NCBI GenBank assembly: GCA_963791905.1
Contig: CAWBTX010000005.1
Coordinates: forward strand, 930,001 to 994,000
Length of the DNA stretch: 64,000 bases
Direction of reading: 5' to 3'
From: Gaiellasilicea sp963791905
Lineage (GTDB): Bacteria > Actinomycetota > Thermoleophilia > Gaiellales > Gaiellaceae
Shown: positions 28,499 to 37,027 of the stretch, piece by piece
Layout of the letters: each line of letters begins with the position of its first letter
Numbering within the stretch: the stretch's first letter is position 1
The notes under the pieces: generated by a model
What the model saw: the letters and a program-made list of their open reading frames with translations, nothing else
Database searches by the model: none
What the model was told of the DNA's origin: nothing
Position numbers and translations under genes: made by a program

Positions 28499-29556
28499 AG
28501 CGCCTGCTGCTCAGGCTCGTCGTGCGCTGGGAGACGCTGCTCGTCGTCGCGATCATCGGCGTCGGCTTCTGGAGCGCGACGCTCTCGCCGTTCTTCTTCA
28601 CGCGGATCAACCTGCTCGACCTGATCACGCCGTACGTGTTCATCGGACTGCTCGCGTTCGGCCTGACGTTCGTCGTCATCGCGGGCGAGATCGACATCTC
28701 GATCACGTCGATCCTGGCGGTGTCGGTCGTCTCGTTCGCGCAACTCCTCGACCACGGCGTGAACGTCTGGGTGGCGATGGTCGCCGGCCTCGCAGTCGCC
28801 GCAGCGCTCGGCCTCGTCAACGGGATGCTCGTGGCGCTCGTAAATCTGCCGTCGCTCGCGGTGACGCTCGGCACGCTGGCAGCCTTCCAGGGCCTCGCCT
28901 TCGTGATCCTCTCGGGCGAGGGGGTCGCGGAGTTCCCGCAGGCCTACCTCGACATCGGCGGCGGCTACGTCCGCAACGAGCTTCCGGTGGCGCTCATCGT
29001 GCTCGTCGTCGCGGCACTCGTGCTCGGGTTCGTCCTCCACGCCACGCGTTTCGGCCGTTACCTCTATGCCATCGGGAACAACCGCGAGGCGGCGCGGCTC
29101 TCCGGCGTCCCGGCGTCCCGCGTGCGGGTGAGTGTGTTCGTGCTCTCGGGGCTCATGGCGGGCATCGGTGGGATCGCGTACGTCGGCTACTTCGGCTCTG
29201 CGCGTGCCGACGCTGCCCAGGGGTCGCTGCTGGACGTGGTCACAGCAGTTGTCCTCGGCGGCGTGAACATCTTCGGCGGCGCAGGGTCGATGCTCGGCGT
29301 CTTCCTCGCGCTCGTCCTCGTCGCGGTGCTGCGCAACGGCATGCAGCTCGCAAACCTCGGTGGTGACACCCAGAACATCGTCATCGGCGTGCTCCTGCTG
29401 GCGGCCATCGTCGCCGGCAACCTCATCCGGGCTGCGCAGGAAGGCGCGATCACGTCCGCCCGGCTCCGGATCAGACGAAGGGAGGTGGTCCGGAACGACT
29501 CACCGGAGGCGGCTTTCGCCAGTCCCGTGGAACCCCAACCCCCGAAAGGAAGGTAG
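28495..29556 (+). CDS. rhaQ: Sugar ABC importer permease 2
   Basis: A second RbsC-type permease of 353 residues, paralogous to the one before it (GEIDISITSILAVS; AIGNNREAARLSGV; VLGGVNIFGGAGS). It presumably forms a heterodimer with permease 1, as in rhamnose importers. The GTG start is coupled to the preceding stop. A long hydrophilic C-terminal tail (about 40 residues) follows the last helix. The substrate-binding protein gene begins 3 nt later. Confidence 0.86.
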   Translation: MKRLLLRLVVRWETLLVVAIIGVGFWSATLSPFFFTRINLLDLITPYVFIGLLAFGLTFVVIAGEIDISITSILAVSVVSFAQLLDHGVNVWVAMVAGLAVAAALGLVNGMLVALVNLPSLAVTLGTLAAFQGLAFVILSGEGVAEFPQAYLDIGGGYVRNELPVALIVLVVAALVLGFVLHATRFGRYLYAIGNNREAARLSGVPASRVRVSVFVLSGLMAGIGGIAYVGYFGSARADAAQGSLLDVVTAVVLGGVNIFGGAGSMLGVFLALVLVAVLRNGMQLANLGGDTQNIVIGVLLLAAIVAGNLIRAAQEGAITSARLRIRRREVVRNDSPEAAFASPVEPQPPKGR

Positions 29557-29558
29557 TG

Positions 29559-30596
29559 ATGCGCAGTAAGAGGCTCGGGCTTCTCAGCCTCATCGGACTC
29601 GTCGCTCTCGCAGTCCTCACCCTGGGCTTCGCGGGTGCAGGCAGCGCGAGTACCGACGCAACGCAGGAAGGGCACCGGATCTTCTTCCTGCCCAAGCTCA
29701 TCGGCGTCAACGTCTTCACCGAGAACGGCAAGGGAGCGAAGGAGGCCGCGGCGAAGCTCGGCGACAGCGTCACCTACAACGGCCCAACCGAGGCGGTTGC
29801 CGCCAAGCAGGTGCCGTTCATCGACGCCGCCGCCCGCCAGGGCTATGACGCAATCATCATCTCCGCCAACGACCCGAACGCCGTTGCGCCCGCCCTGAAG
29901 CGGGCACAGCAGCGCGGCCTCAAGGTGATCTCCTACGACGGCGACGTCGCCAAGGACGCGAGGACGATCTTCGTCAGCCCGCCCACGGCCTCGGACATCG
30001 GCGCATTCCAGGTCGAGTGGATGGGTGCCCAGATCGGCTACAAGGGCGAGATCGCGATTCTCTCCGCCACTCCGACGGCTGCGAACCAGAACACGTGGAT
30101 CAAGTTCATGAAGCAGACCCTGAAGAAGTCGAAGTACAAGAACATGAAGCTCGTCAAGACCGCGTACGGCAACGACAACCCGACCGACTCGGCCAAGGAG
30201 ACGCAGGCGCTCCTGCAGGCGTATCCAAACCTCAAGGGCATCATCTCCCCGACGACGGTCGGTATCTCGTCGGCGGCGCAGGTGCTCGACCAGGCAGGCA
30301 AGTGCAAGGCGGTCGCGCTGACCGGGCTGGGGCTTCCGAACCAGATGCGCAGGTACGTCAAGAAGGGCTGCGCGAAGAAGTTCGGGCTCTGGAACGAGCG
30401 CGACTTCGGGTACCTCGCCACCTACGTCGCGAGCCTCGTCCTCGACGGCAAGCTGACCGGGAAGCTCGGCCAGTCGTTCACGGCCGGGCGGCTCGGGAAG
30501 CGGACGGTCGTGACGAGCGACGGGAACTCGCCCGTGGTCGTCCTGGGCGATCCGCTCGTCTTCACGCCGCAGAACATCGACAAGTTCAACTTCTAA
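29559..30596 (+). CDS. rhaS: Sugar ABC importer substrate-binding protein (rhamnose type)
   Basis: A 345-residue type I periplasmic-binding protein. The signal peptide is residues 1 to about 30 (MRSKR, then LLSLIGLVALAVLTLGFAG); no lipobox Cys is visible. The mature part follows the rhamnose/autoinducer-2-type pattern: IFFLPKLIGVNVF, IIISANDPNAV, ISYDGDV and LGLPNQMRRYVK. ATG 29559 has a good Shine-Dalgarno (AAAGGAAGG). A strong hairpin 13 bp after the stop probably protects this transcript or reduces read-through, so the binding protein would be made in excess. Confidence 0.87.
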   Translation: MRSKRLGLLSLIGLVALAVLTLGFAGAGSASTDATQEGHRIFFLPKLIGVNVFTENGKGAKEAAAKLGDSVTYNGPTEAVAAKQVPFIDAAARQGYDAIIISANDPNAVAPALKRAQQRGLKVISYDGDVAKDARTIFVSPPTASDIGAFQVEWMGAQIGYKGEIAILSATPTAANQNTWIKFMKQTLKKSKYKNMKLVKTAYGNDNPTDSAKETQALLQAYPNLKGIISPTTVGISSAAQVLDQAGKCKAVALTGLGLPNQMRRYVKKGCAKKFGLWNERDFGYLATYVASLVLDGKLTGKLGQSFTAGRLGKRTVVTSDGNSPVVVLGDPLVFTPQNIDKFNF

Positions 30597-30608
30597 GGAG
30601 AGACGACG

Positions 30609-30642
30609 GGAGGGTCGGGCGCTTCTCGGCGCCCGGCCCTCC
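30609..30642 (+). terminator. Intercistronic hairpin after the binding-protein gene
   Basis: GGAGGG-CGGGCGC (30609-30622) pairs with GCGCCCG-CCCTCC (30629-30642) around a TTCTCG loop. It has 13 base pairs and one internal mismatch, with no T run. Placed inside the operon after the binding protein, it fits an mRNA-stabilising or attenuating hairpin. Confidence 0.6.
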
Positions 30643-30657
30643 GACCTCGGAGGCCAG

Positions 30658-31032
30658 ATGAGCGACAACGCAAGCGGACGGCGCCGCTGGTATGTGCCCG
30701 ACGCCTATCTCCCGGCGGACTCCTCCCACGGGGTGGAGAGCCACGAGAGCGCCTGCTTGCTGAACACCAGCGGGGAGGACGCTGTCGTCCGCCTGACGTT
30801 CTTCTTCGAGGATCGTGAGCCGGTCGGACCGGTCGAGGTCGCGCTCGCCTCGCGCCGGACCCGCCACGTCAGGCTCACAGATCCCTCCGCCCTGTCGGGT
30901 GTCGACCTCCCGCGGGGCGTGCCGTTCGCCTACGCCGTCGAGAGCGACGTGCCGATCGTCGTCCAGCACTCGCGGCTCGACACGTCTGCGGGCGCCTACA
31001 CGCTTGCGACCACGGTTGCCTATGGCGAGTGA
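30658..31032 (+). CDS. Anabaena sensory rhodopsin transducer (ASRT)-family protein
   Basis: A 124-residue soluble beta-rich protein of the ASRT family. Conserved features are WYVPDAYLPADS, SHESACLLN, REPVGPVEVALASRRTRHVR and SDVPIVVQHSRLDTS. In Anabaena the homologue binds sensory rhodopsin, and family members elsewhere sit in carbohydrate operons with no rhodopsin. Here it lies between the sugar-binding protein and the aldolase gene, whose start it overlaps (ATG 31022 inside its last codons). It has a Shine-Dalgarno GGAGG. A role as a sugar- or sugar-phosphate-binding accessory protein is plausible but unproven. Confidence 0.85.
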   Translation: MSDNASGRRRWYVPDAYLPADSSHGVESHESACLLNTSGEDAVVRLTFFFEDREPVGPVEVALASRRTRHVRLTDPSALSGVDLPRGVPFAYAVESDVPIVVQHSRLDTSAGAYTLATTVAYGE

Positions 31033-33079
31033 CCCCCTCGAGCACCCCGAGATCGTGGCGCTCGTGGAACGGTCACGGCGCCTCGGCTCGGATCCGCGCG
31101 TCACCAACTACGGCGGTGGCAACACGTCCGTGAAGGTCCGAGTTGGAGGATCCGATCACCGGTGACGCGCGCGACGTGCTCGCCGTCAAGGGCTCCGGCG
31201 GCGACCTCGGCACGCTGACGGCCCACGGCCTCGCGCTCGTCGATCTGGAGCGGCTGCGCGGCCTCGAGCGCGTCTATGCGGGCGTCGACGACGAGGACCG
31301 CATGGTCGGTCTGCTCGACCACGCCCGCTTCGGCGCGGGCGGCGCCGTTCCGTCGATCGATACGCCGCTGCACGGCTTCCTGCCGTCGACTCACGTCGAC
31401 CATCTCCATCCCGACGCCCTGATCGCGTTCGCAGCGGCGGCCGACGGCCGCGAGCACGTCGAAGCCGCATTCGGCGGCCGGCTCGGCTGGCTCGACTGGC
31501 AGCGTCCCGGCTTCGACCTCGGGCTGCGCCTCCGCGACCTCGTCGCGGCACAGCCGGAGCTCGACGGAGTCGTGCTCGGCGGCCACGGGGTCATCTCCTG
31601 GGCGAGCACGTCCGGCGCAGTCGGAAGCGCTCTCGCTCTCGCTGATCGAGCAGGGCGAGCGTCTACCTCGCCGAGCACGGGCGCCCGGAGCCGCTCGGGC
31701 CTGAGCGACCCGGCTACGAGGCGCTGCCGGAACCGGAGCGGCGCGAGCGGGCGGCGGCCCTCGCGCCGATCGTGCGCGGCCTGGCCTCCGACGGACCGGC
31801 ACGTCGTCGGCCGGCTGACCGACTCCGAGGTCGTGCTGGACTTTCTCGCCTCCGAGGCGGCGCCGCGGCTTGCCGCCCTCGGCACCTCGTGCCCCGACCA
31901 CTTCCTGCGCACGAAGGTGCGGCCGCTGCTGCTCGACCTACCGCCCGAGGCCCCGCGTCGAGGAACAGGCCGCCCGGCTGCGCGAGCTCCACGCGGAGTA
32001 CCGAGACGACTACCGGCGCTACTACGAGCTGAACGCGACCCCCGAGTCCCCGCCGATGCGCGGCGCCGACCCGGCGATCGTCCTCGTTCCGGGCGTCGGC
32101 ATGTGGAGCTTCGGCACCGACTCGCAGACCGCTCGCGTCGCAGGCGAGTTCTACGTGAACGCGATCAACGTCATGCGCGGCGCCGAGGCTCTCTCGTCCT
32201 ACGCGCCGATCCCGGAGTCGGAGAAGTTCCGGGTCGAATACTGGGAGCTCGAGGAGCGCAAGCTGCGGATGCGCCCGCCGGCGCCGCCGCTGGCCGGCCG
32301 GATCGCGTTCGTCACCGGCGCCGCGTCCGGCATCGGCCTCGCGATCGCCAAGCGCCTGCACGGGCTCGGCGCCGCGGTCGTGATCGCCGACGTGAACGGG
32401 GAGGCGGCGCAGCGCGAGGCTGAAGCGCTCGCGGATGCCGACGGAGCGCTTCGCGGTGGCGGTGGACGTCGCCGACGAGGCGTCGGTCGCCGATGCGCTG
32501 CAGGCGGCCTGTCTCCGCTTCGGCGGCGTCGACATCGTGGTCAACAACGCCGGGCTCGCGAGCTCCGCGCCGCTGCTCGAGACCGAGATTGCCGACTTCG
32601 ACCGGCTCCACGCCGTCATGGGGCGGGGCGCCTTCCTCGTCAGCCGCGCCGCGGCGAGGATCCTCGTGGAGCAAGGCACCGGCGGCGACATCGTCTACGT
32701 CGCTTCCAAGAACGCCGTCTTCGCCGGCCCGAACAACGTCGCCTACGGCAGCGTCAAGGCCGCGCAGGCTCATCAGGTGAGGCTCCTGGCTGCTGAGCTC
32801 GGCCCGCACCGCATCCGCGTCAACGGGGTCCACCCCGATGCGGTCGTGCGCGGCTCGGGCATTTTCGCCGGGGACTGGGCGCATGAGCGAGCCGACGCCT
32901 ACGGCGTGCCGGTCGAGGAGCTCGGGCGCTTCTACGCGGAGCGAACGCTGCTGAAGACCGAGATCCTGCCGGAGCACATCGCCGCCGCGGTCGCCGCAAT
33001 CGTCGGAGGCGACCTGAGCGTCACTACCGGCACGTTCATCCCAGTCGACGGCGGAATCCCCGCCGCTTTCCCACGTTGA
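31022..33079 (+). pseudogene. Bifunctional rhamnulose-1-phosphate aldolase / L-lactaldehyde dehydrogenase, multiply frameshifted
   Basis: Rejoined, this is the RhaEW-type fusion: an N-terminal class II aldolase (VTNYGGGNTSVK; VKGSGGDLGT; HVDHLHPDAL) and a C-terminal short-chain dehydrogenase (VTGAASGIGLAIA; NNAGLAS; YGSVKAAQAH). It would cleave rhamnulose-1-P to DHAP and L-lactaldehyde, then oxidise the latter to L-lactate. The frame changes near 31141, 31613, 31658, 31789, 31953 and 32440, yet the protein sequence between is intact and no stop mutation is needed. The start ATG 31022 overlaps the ASRT gene. It is either a recently inactivated gene or an error-rich patch of sequence. Rhamnose use depends on which is true. 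Confidence 0.82.
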
Positions 33080-33095
33080 TACCGGAGGTGCGGCA

Positions 33096-34382
33096 GTGCA
33101 GCTGAACCCAGAGACGATCGCGTCGCTCGAGGCCGACAGGCGCGATCGCCACGAACGGGGATTCACCGCCGCACGTACGCTCCTCGAGCTCCAGGGCGTC
33201 GGCACGGAGGACGTCATCGCAGAGGTGGCGCGCTTCAGCGTCGCAGCGCCGTCGTGGGCTCTCGGCACGGGAGGGACGCGGTTCGGCCGTTTCCCCTCCG
33301 CCGGCGAGCCGCGGACGATCGAGGAGAAGCTCGACGACGTCGCCGCGCTCAACGCACTCACCGGCGCGAACCGGACGGTGAGCCTGCACGTGCCGTGGGA
33401 CGAGCCCGAGGATCCGGCCGCGTTGCGCCAGTACGCGGAGTCGCTGGGGCTCGGCTTCGACGCCATGAACTCGAATACGTTCCAGGACAACCCCTCGACC
33501 ACAGGCGACGGCGCCGTCACATACAAGTTCGGCTCGATGGCGTCGGCCGACGACGCGGTGCGCGAGGCGGCGGTCGAGCACAACCTGCACGTGATCGAGC
33601 TCGGCCGACAGGTCGGCTCCACGGCGCTCAGCATCTGGATCGGCGACGGGACGAACCACCCCGGCCAGGCCAGCTTCCGACGGCAGTTCGATCGCGTGGC
33701 CGACTGCCTACGGCGCCTTCACCACTCGCTGCCGTCCGGCTGGCTGCTCTACACCGAGCACAAGCCGTACGAGCCGGCGTTCTACTCGACCGTCATCTCG
33801 GACTGGGGCTCCTCGCTGTTGCTGGCACAGGAGGCGGGACCGCAGACGCGCTGTCTCGTCGATCTGGGGCACCACCTGCCGAACACGAACGTCGAGCAGG
33901 TCGTCTCGCGCCTCGCCATGACCGGCCGGCTCGGCGGCTTCCACTTCAACGACTCGAAGTACGGTGACGACGACCTCACCGTCGGCTCGATCCGGCCCTT
34001 CGAGCTCTTCCTCGTGATGCTCGAGCTCCTCGAGCATGGCGACGGCGCCATGCCGCCGCTCGCTTACATGATCGACCAGAGCAACAACCTCAAGGACCCG
34101 ATCGAGGATCTCGCGCAGGCGACCGACGCGATCCAGCACACGCTCGCGCTCGCGCTCTGCGTCGACCGCGGGTCGCTGGCAGCGGCCCAGGAGGCCGACG
34201 ACCCGGCGCTGGCGGGCGAGATCCTCCACTCTGCCTACCGTTCGGACGTGCGCCCGCTCGTCGCCGAGGCCCGGCGCCGGAACGGCGCGGCGCTCGACCC
34301 GGTCACGGCGTTTCGACGCAGCGGCTACCGCGCGGAGGTGGCGGCCGAGCGCGGCTCGGGCCACGTCGCGACCGGCCTGTAG
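33096..34382 (+). CDS. rhaI: L-rhamnose isomerase (Pseudomonas type)
   Basis: A 428-residue TIM-barrel isomerase converting L-rhamnose to L-rhamnulose. Metal and substrate motifs of the RhaI group are visible: SLHVPWDEP, DAMNSNTFQDNP, WIGDGTNHPGQ, LYTEHKPYEPAFY, CLVDLGHHLPNTN and GGFHFNDSKYGDDDL. The start is GTG 33096 with GGAGG upstream. The gene lies 16 bp after the aldolase fusion and 2 bp before the kinase, in one operon. Confidence 0.93.
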   Translation: MQLNPETIASLEADRRDRHERGFTAARTLLELQGVGTEDVIAEVARFSVAAPSWALGTGGTRFGRFPSAGEPRTIEEKLDDVAALNALTGANRTVSLHVPWDEPEDPAALRQYAESLGLGFDAMNSNTFQDNPSTTGDGAVTYKFGSMASADDAVREAAVEHNLHVIELGRQVGSTALSIWIGDGTNHPGQASFRRQFDRVADCLRRLHHSLPSGWLLYTEHKPYEPAFYSTVISDWGSSLLLAQEAGPQTRCLVDLGHHLPNTNVEQVVSRLAMTGRLGGFHFNDSKYGDDDLTVGSIRPFELFLVMLELLEHGDGAMPPLAYMIDQSNNLKDPIEDLAQATDAIQHTLALALCVDRGSLAAAQEADDPALAGEILHSAYRSDVRPLVAEARRRNGAALDPVTAFRRSGYRAEVAAERGSGHVATGL

Positions 34383-34384
34383 CC

Positions 34385-35743
34385 GTGCGCGTCGCCGCGG
34401 TCGACATGGGCGCGAGTTCGATCCGCGTCGCCGTCGTCGACCTGGACCGCGACGTGCCGCAGATCGAGGTCGTCCACCGCTGGCAGCACGCTCCTGACGC
34501 GCGGCCGGACGGGTCGGTCCGGTGGCGCTGGGCGGACCTCCTCGACAACGTCCGCCTCGGGCTCGACCGGGCCGTCGACGCAGGGCCACTCGCCTCGATC
34601 GGCATCGACGGGTGGGCCGTCGACTACGGGCTCCTCGACGAGCACGGCCGCCTGCTCTCCGACCCGCACAGCTATCGAAGTCATCGCACCGAACGTTGGC
34701 GCGATGTCGTCGACCTCATTGGTGAACGCGAGCTCTACCGCCGGACCGGCGTCCAGCTGATTCCCATCAACACCATCTTCCAGCTCGCCGCGCACGATCG
34801 AGACGAGCTCGCCCGGGCCGCCCGGCTCGTGATGCTGCCCGAGCTCGTCGCCTACGAGCTCACCGGGGAGGCGGTCGCGGAACGCTCGAACGCAGGAACG
34901 ACCGGCCTGCTCGATGTCGAGACCGGCGCCTGGGCGACCGACCTCGCCGAGGCCGTCGGCGTCGCGCCCTCGATCCTCCCGGCGGTCGAGCCTGCCGGGA
35001 GGCAGCTCGGAGAGCACCGAGGGGTGCCGGTGCACCTCGTCGCGGCCCACGACACCGCCTGCGCCGTCGCCGCGAGCCCGCTCGGGCCCTCGGGCCGCGG
35101 CTTCCTCTCGGCGGGGACGTGGTTCCTCGTCGGGGTCGAGCGGCCGGCCGCGGACACGTCCGAGCGTGCCCGCGCCGCCAACTTCTCGAATGAGCCGGGT
35201 GCCCTCGGTGGGTTTCGCTTCCTGAAGAACGTCACGGGCTTCTGGCTGCTCGACCGCTGCGTCGAGGAATGGGGCGACGGCACGACGGCGCGGGAGCTGC
35301 TGGCGCAGGCCGGGTCGAACGGATCAGGGGGCGCCGTCTTCGACGTGTCCGACGAGCGCTTCCTCGCCCCGACGCGTATGGAGGCGGAGGTGCGCGATGC
35401 CGCCGGGCTCGCCGTCGACGCCCCGCGCTCGACCGTCGTGCGATCGATCGTTCGCTCCCTCGCCCACGGCGTGGCGGCCGTTCTCGACGAGCTGCGCCCC
35501 ATTCGTCCGGTCGAGGAGCTCGCGATCGTCGGCGGTGGTGCGGCCGCACCTGCCGTCGTGCACGCGATCGAGGATGCCGCGGGGATTCGGGTCGTCCCCG
35601 GCGCGGTGGAAGCGACCGCCCTCGGCAACGCGCTTCTGCAAGGCTTGTCGCTCGGCCGCTTCGCGACCCTGGCCGAGGGCCGCGAGTGGGCGGCCGGTCC
35701 TTCGGTGGATCTCAGGACGCGGGTTCAGTCTCGGTCGCCCTAG
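34385..35743 (+). CDS. rhaB: Rhamnulokinase
   Basis: A 452-residue FGGY-family kinase that phosphorylates L-rhamnulose. N-terminal phosphate motif VDMGASSIRVAVVD, then IDGWAVDYGLLD, SAGTWFLVG, NEPGALGGFRFLKNVTGFWLL and the adenosine motif VGGGAAAPAV with ATALGNALLQG near the end. It starts with GTG 34385. It is the last gene of the rhamnose operon; its stop overlaps the convergent serine hydrolase by 4 nt. Confidence 0.93.
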   Translation: MRVAAVDMGASSIRVAVVDLDRDVPQIEVVHRWQHAPDARPDGSVRWRWADLLDNVRLGLDRAVDAGPLASIGIDGWAVDYGLLDEHGRLLSDPHSYRSHRTERWRDVVDLIGERELYRRTGVQLIPINTIFQLAAHDRDELARAARLVMLPELVAYELTGEAVAERSNAGTTGLLDVETGAWATDLAEAVGVAPSILPAVEPAGRQLGEHRGVPVHLVAAHDTACAVAASPLGPSGRGFLSAGTWFLVGVERPAADTSERARAANFSNEPGALGGFRFLKNVTGFWLLDRCVEEWGDGTTARELLAQAGSNGSGGAVFDVSDERFLAPTRMEAEVRDAAGLAVDAPRSTVVRSIVRSLAHGVAAVLDELRPIRPVEELAIVGGGAAAPAVVHAIEDAAGIRVVPGAVEATALGNALLQGLSLGRFATLAEGREWAAGPSVDLRTRVQSRSP

Positions 35744-36822
35744 CGGCGGCAGAGCAGCTTGTCGAGGTACGGGCCCGCGATCGTCTCCATCGCTCTGGGG
35801 TCGACGCCGTTCAAGGCCATGACGTAGAGGCGGCGGCCGTCGCGGGAGCCGGCGACGAAGGTGAGGTAGCCCGGCGTGCCGCCCGTGTTCCCGTAGAACC
35901 AGCGGCCGCACGGGGAGCCGAGCTTGAAGATGCCCAGGCCGTTTCCGTGCGAGCGTGGAACGACCTTCCGCATCTCGGCAACGAGCGCGGGCGGCACGAG
36001 CTTCCCGCGTAGCAGCGCGCCGAAGAAGACCGCCAGGTCGCGTGCGTTCGAGACGACCGCGCCGTCCGCCCAGGGGCCGCCGAGCCGGTGCAGGGAGACG
36101 TCGCGTGGCGTGTCCCCGGTGATGTCGTAGCCGTGCATCTGGTCGTCGCTGAGCCCCTGTCGCGCGGGCTCGAACGCCGTGGCGGTGAGACCGAGCGGTT
36201 CGAAGATGCGCTCGCGCAGCAGTTCGGCGACTCGCCGTCCGGTCAGCCGCTCGAGGATCTCGCCGAGCACGAGGTAGTTCGTGTTCGAGTAGGAAGCCTG
36301 GCTTCCGGGCTTGAACTCGAGCGGCTCCCGCGCTGCCGCCGACACGAGCCGCCGCGCCGGGATCACGACGCGCGGGTTGCGCGCCACCGCGCTGCCCCAC
36401 GGCTCGAGCCGCATGTAGTCGGGGATCCCGCTCGTGTGGTTCAGCAGGTGCCGAAGCCGGATCTGCCTCCCCTCGCGAAACCGCCCCGGGAGGAGGTGGT
36501 CGATCGTGTCGTCGAGCCGGAGCCTGCGCTCGGCGACGAGCTGCATGCCCACGGTCGCAACGAAGCTCTTGGTCACGCTGCCGATCCAGAACCGGTCGTC
36601 CGGCCGCGCCGCGCGGTGCCTTGTAAGGTCTGCTTCCCCGGCGGCGACGATGGTACGGCGCCCGTCCTGCTCGACGAGCGTGATGACGGCAGGAATCTCG
36701 CTCGCCGCGACGAGCCGGTCGGCCGCCTTCTGGAGCTCGGAGTCGGACGGGCCGGCGCCCACGAGCAGCGCCCCGCCGACGAGGGCCACGAGCCCGAGGC
36801 CGAGGATCGCGAGGACTCGCAT
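35740..36822 (-). CDS. Exported serine hydrolase, beta-lactamase class C fold
   Basis: A 360-residue serine hydrolase of the beta-lactamase/DD-peptidase superfamily. A signal or anchor peptide covers residues 1-24 (LAILGLGLVALVGGALLVGAG). The catalytic SxxK is SVTKS near residue 82, the YxN is YSNTNY near residue 180, and the third element is GNTGGTPGY near residue 315. Such proteins include esterases and D-aminopeptidases, so the substrate is unknown. It converges on rhaB with a 4-nt overlap. Confidence 0.85.
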   Translation of the reverse strand: MRVLAILGLGLVALVGGALLVGAGPSDSELQKAADRLVAASEIPAVITLVEQDGRRTIVAAGEADLTRHRAARPDDRFWIGSVTKSFVATVGMQLVAERRLRLDDTIDHLLPGRFREGRQIRLRHLLNHTSGIPDYMRLEPWGSAVARNPRVVIPARRLVSAAAREPLEFKPGSQASYSNTNYLVLGEILERLTGRRVAELLRERIFEPLGLTATAFEPARQGLSDDQMHGYDITGDTPRDVSLHRLGGPWADGAVVSNARDLAVFFGALLRGKLVPPALVAEMRKVVPRSHGNGLGIFKLGSPCGRWFYGNTGGTPGYLTFVAGSRDGRRLYVMALNGVDPRAMETIAGPYLDKLLCRR

Positions 36823-37027
36823 GTGTCATATACCCGGCGGATCGAGTCGTCGTTACAACACCACCGCTGCGGCGGTGGCCCGACCGGTCGAATTCCGATC
36901 GGCGCCTACTAGGCTCGGCGACACGCTCGATGCCGCAGCTGGGCATGCTTTGCGGATCGAAACCGAGCAGACGAGAGCGCCGCTGCGCTACCTAGACACC
37001 CTTTGCTGCCGCTGTTACAAGTGACCA

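Noticed and set aside
36823..37027. Possible small gene or operator between the serine hydrolase and the kinase-STAND gene
   Set aside because: The 205 bp contain only short frames and no clear dyad; it is probably just the divergent promoter region.
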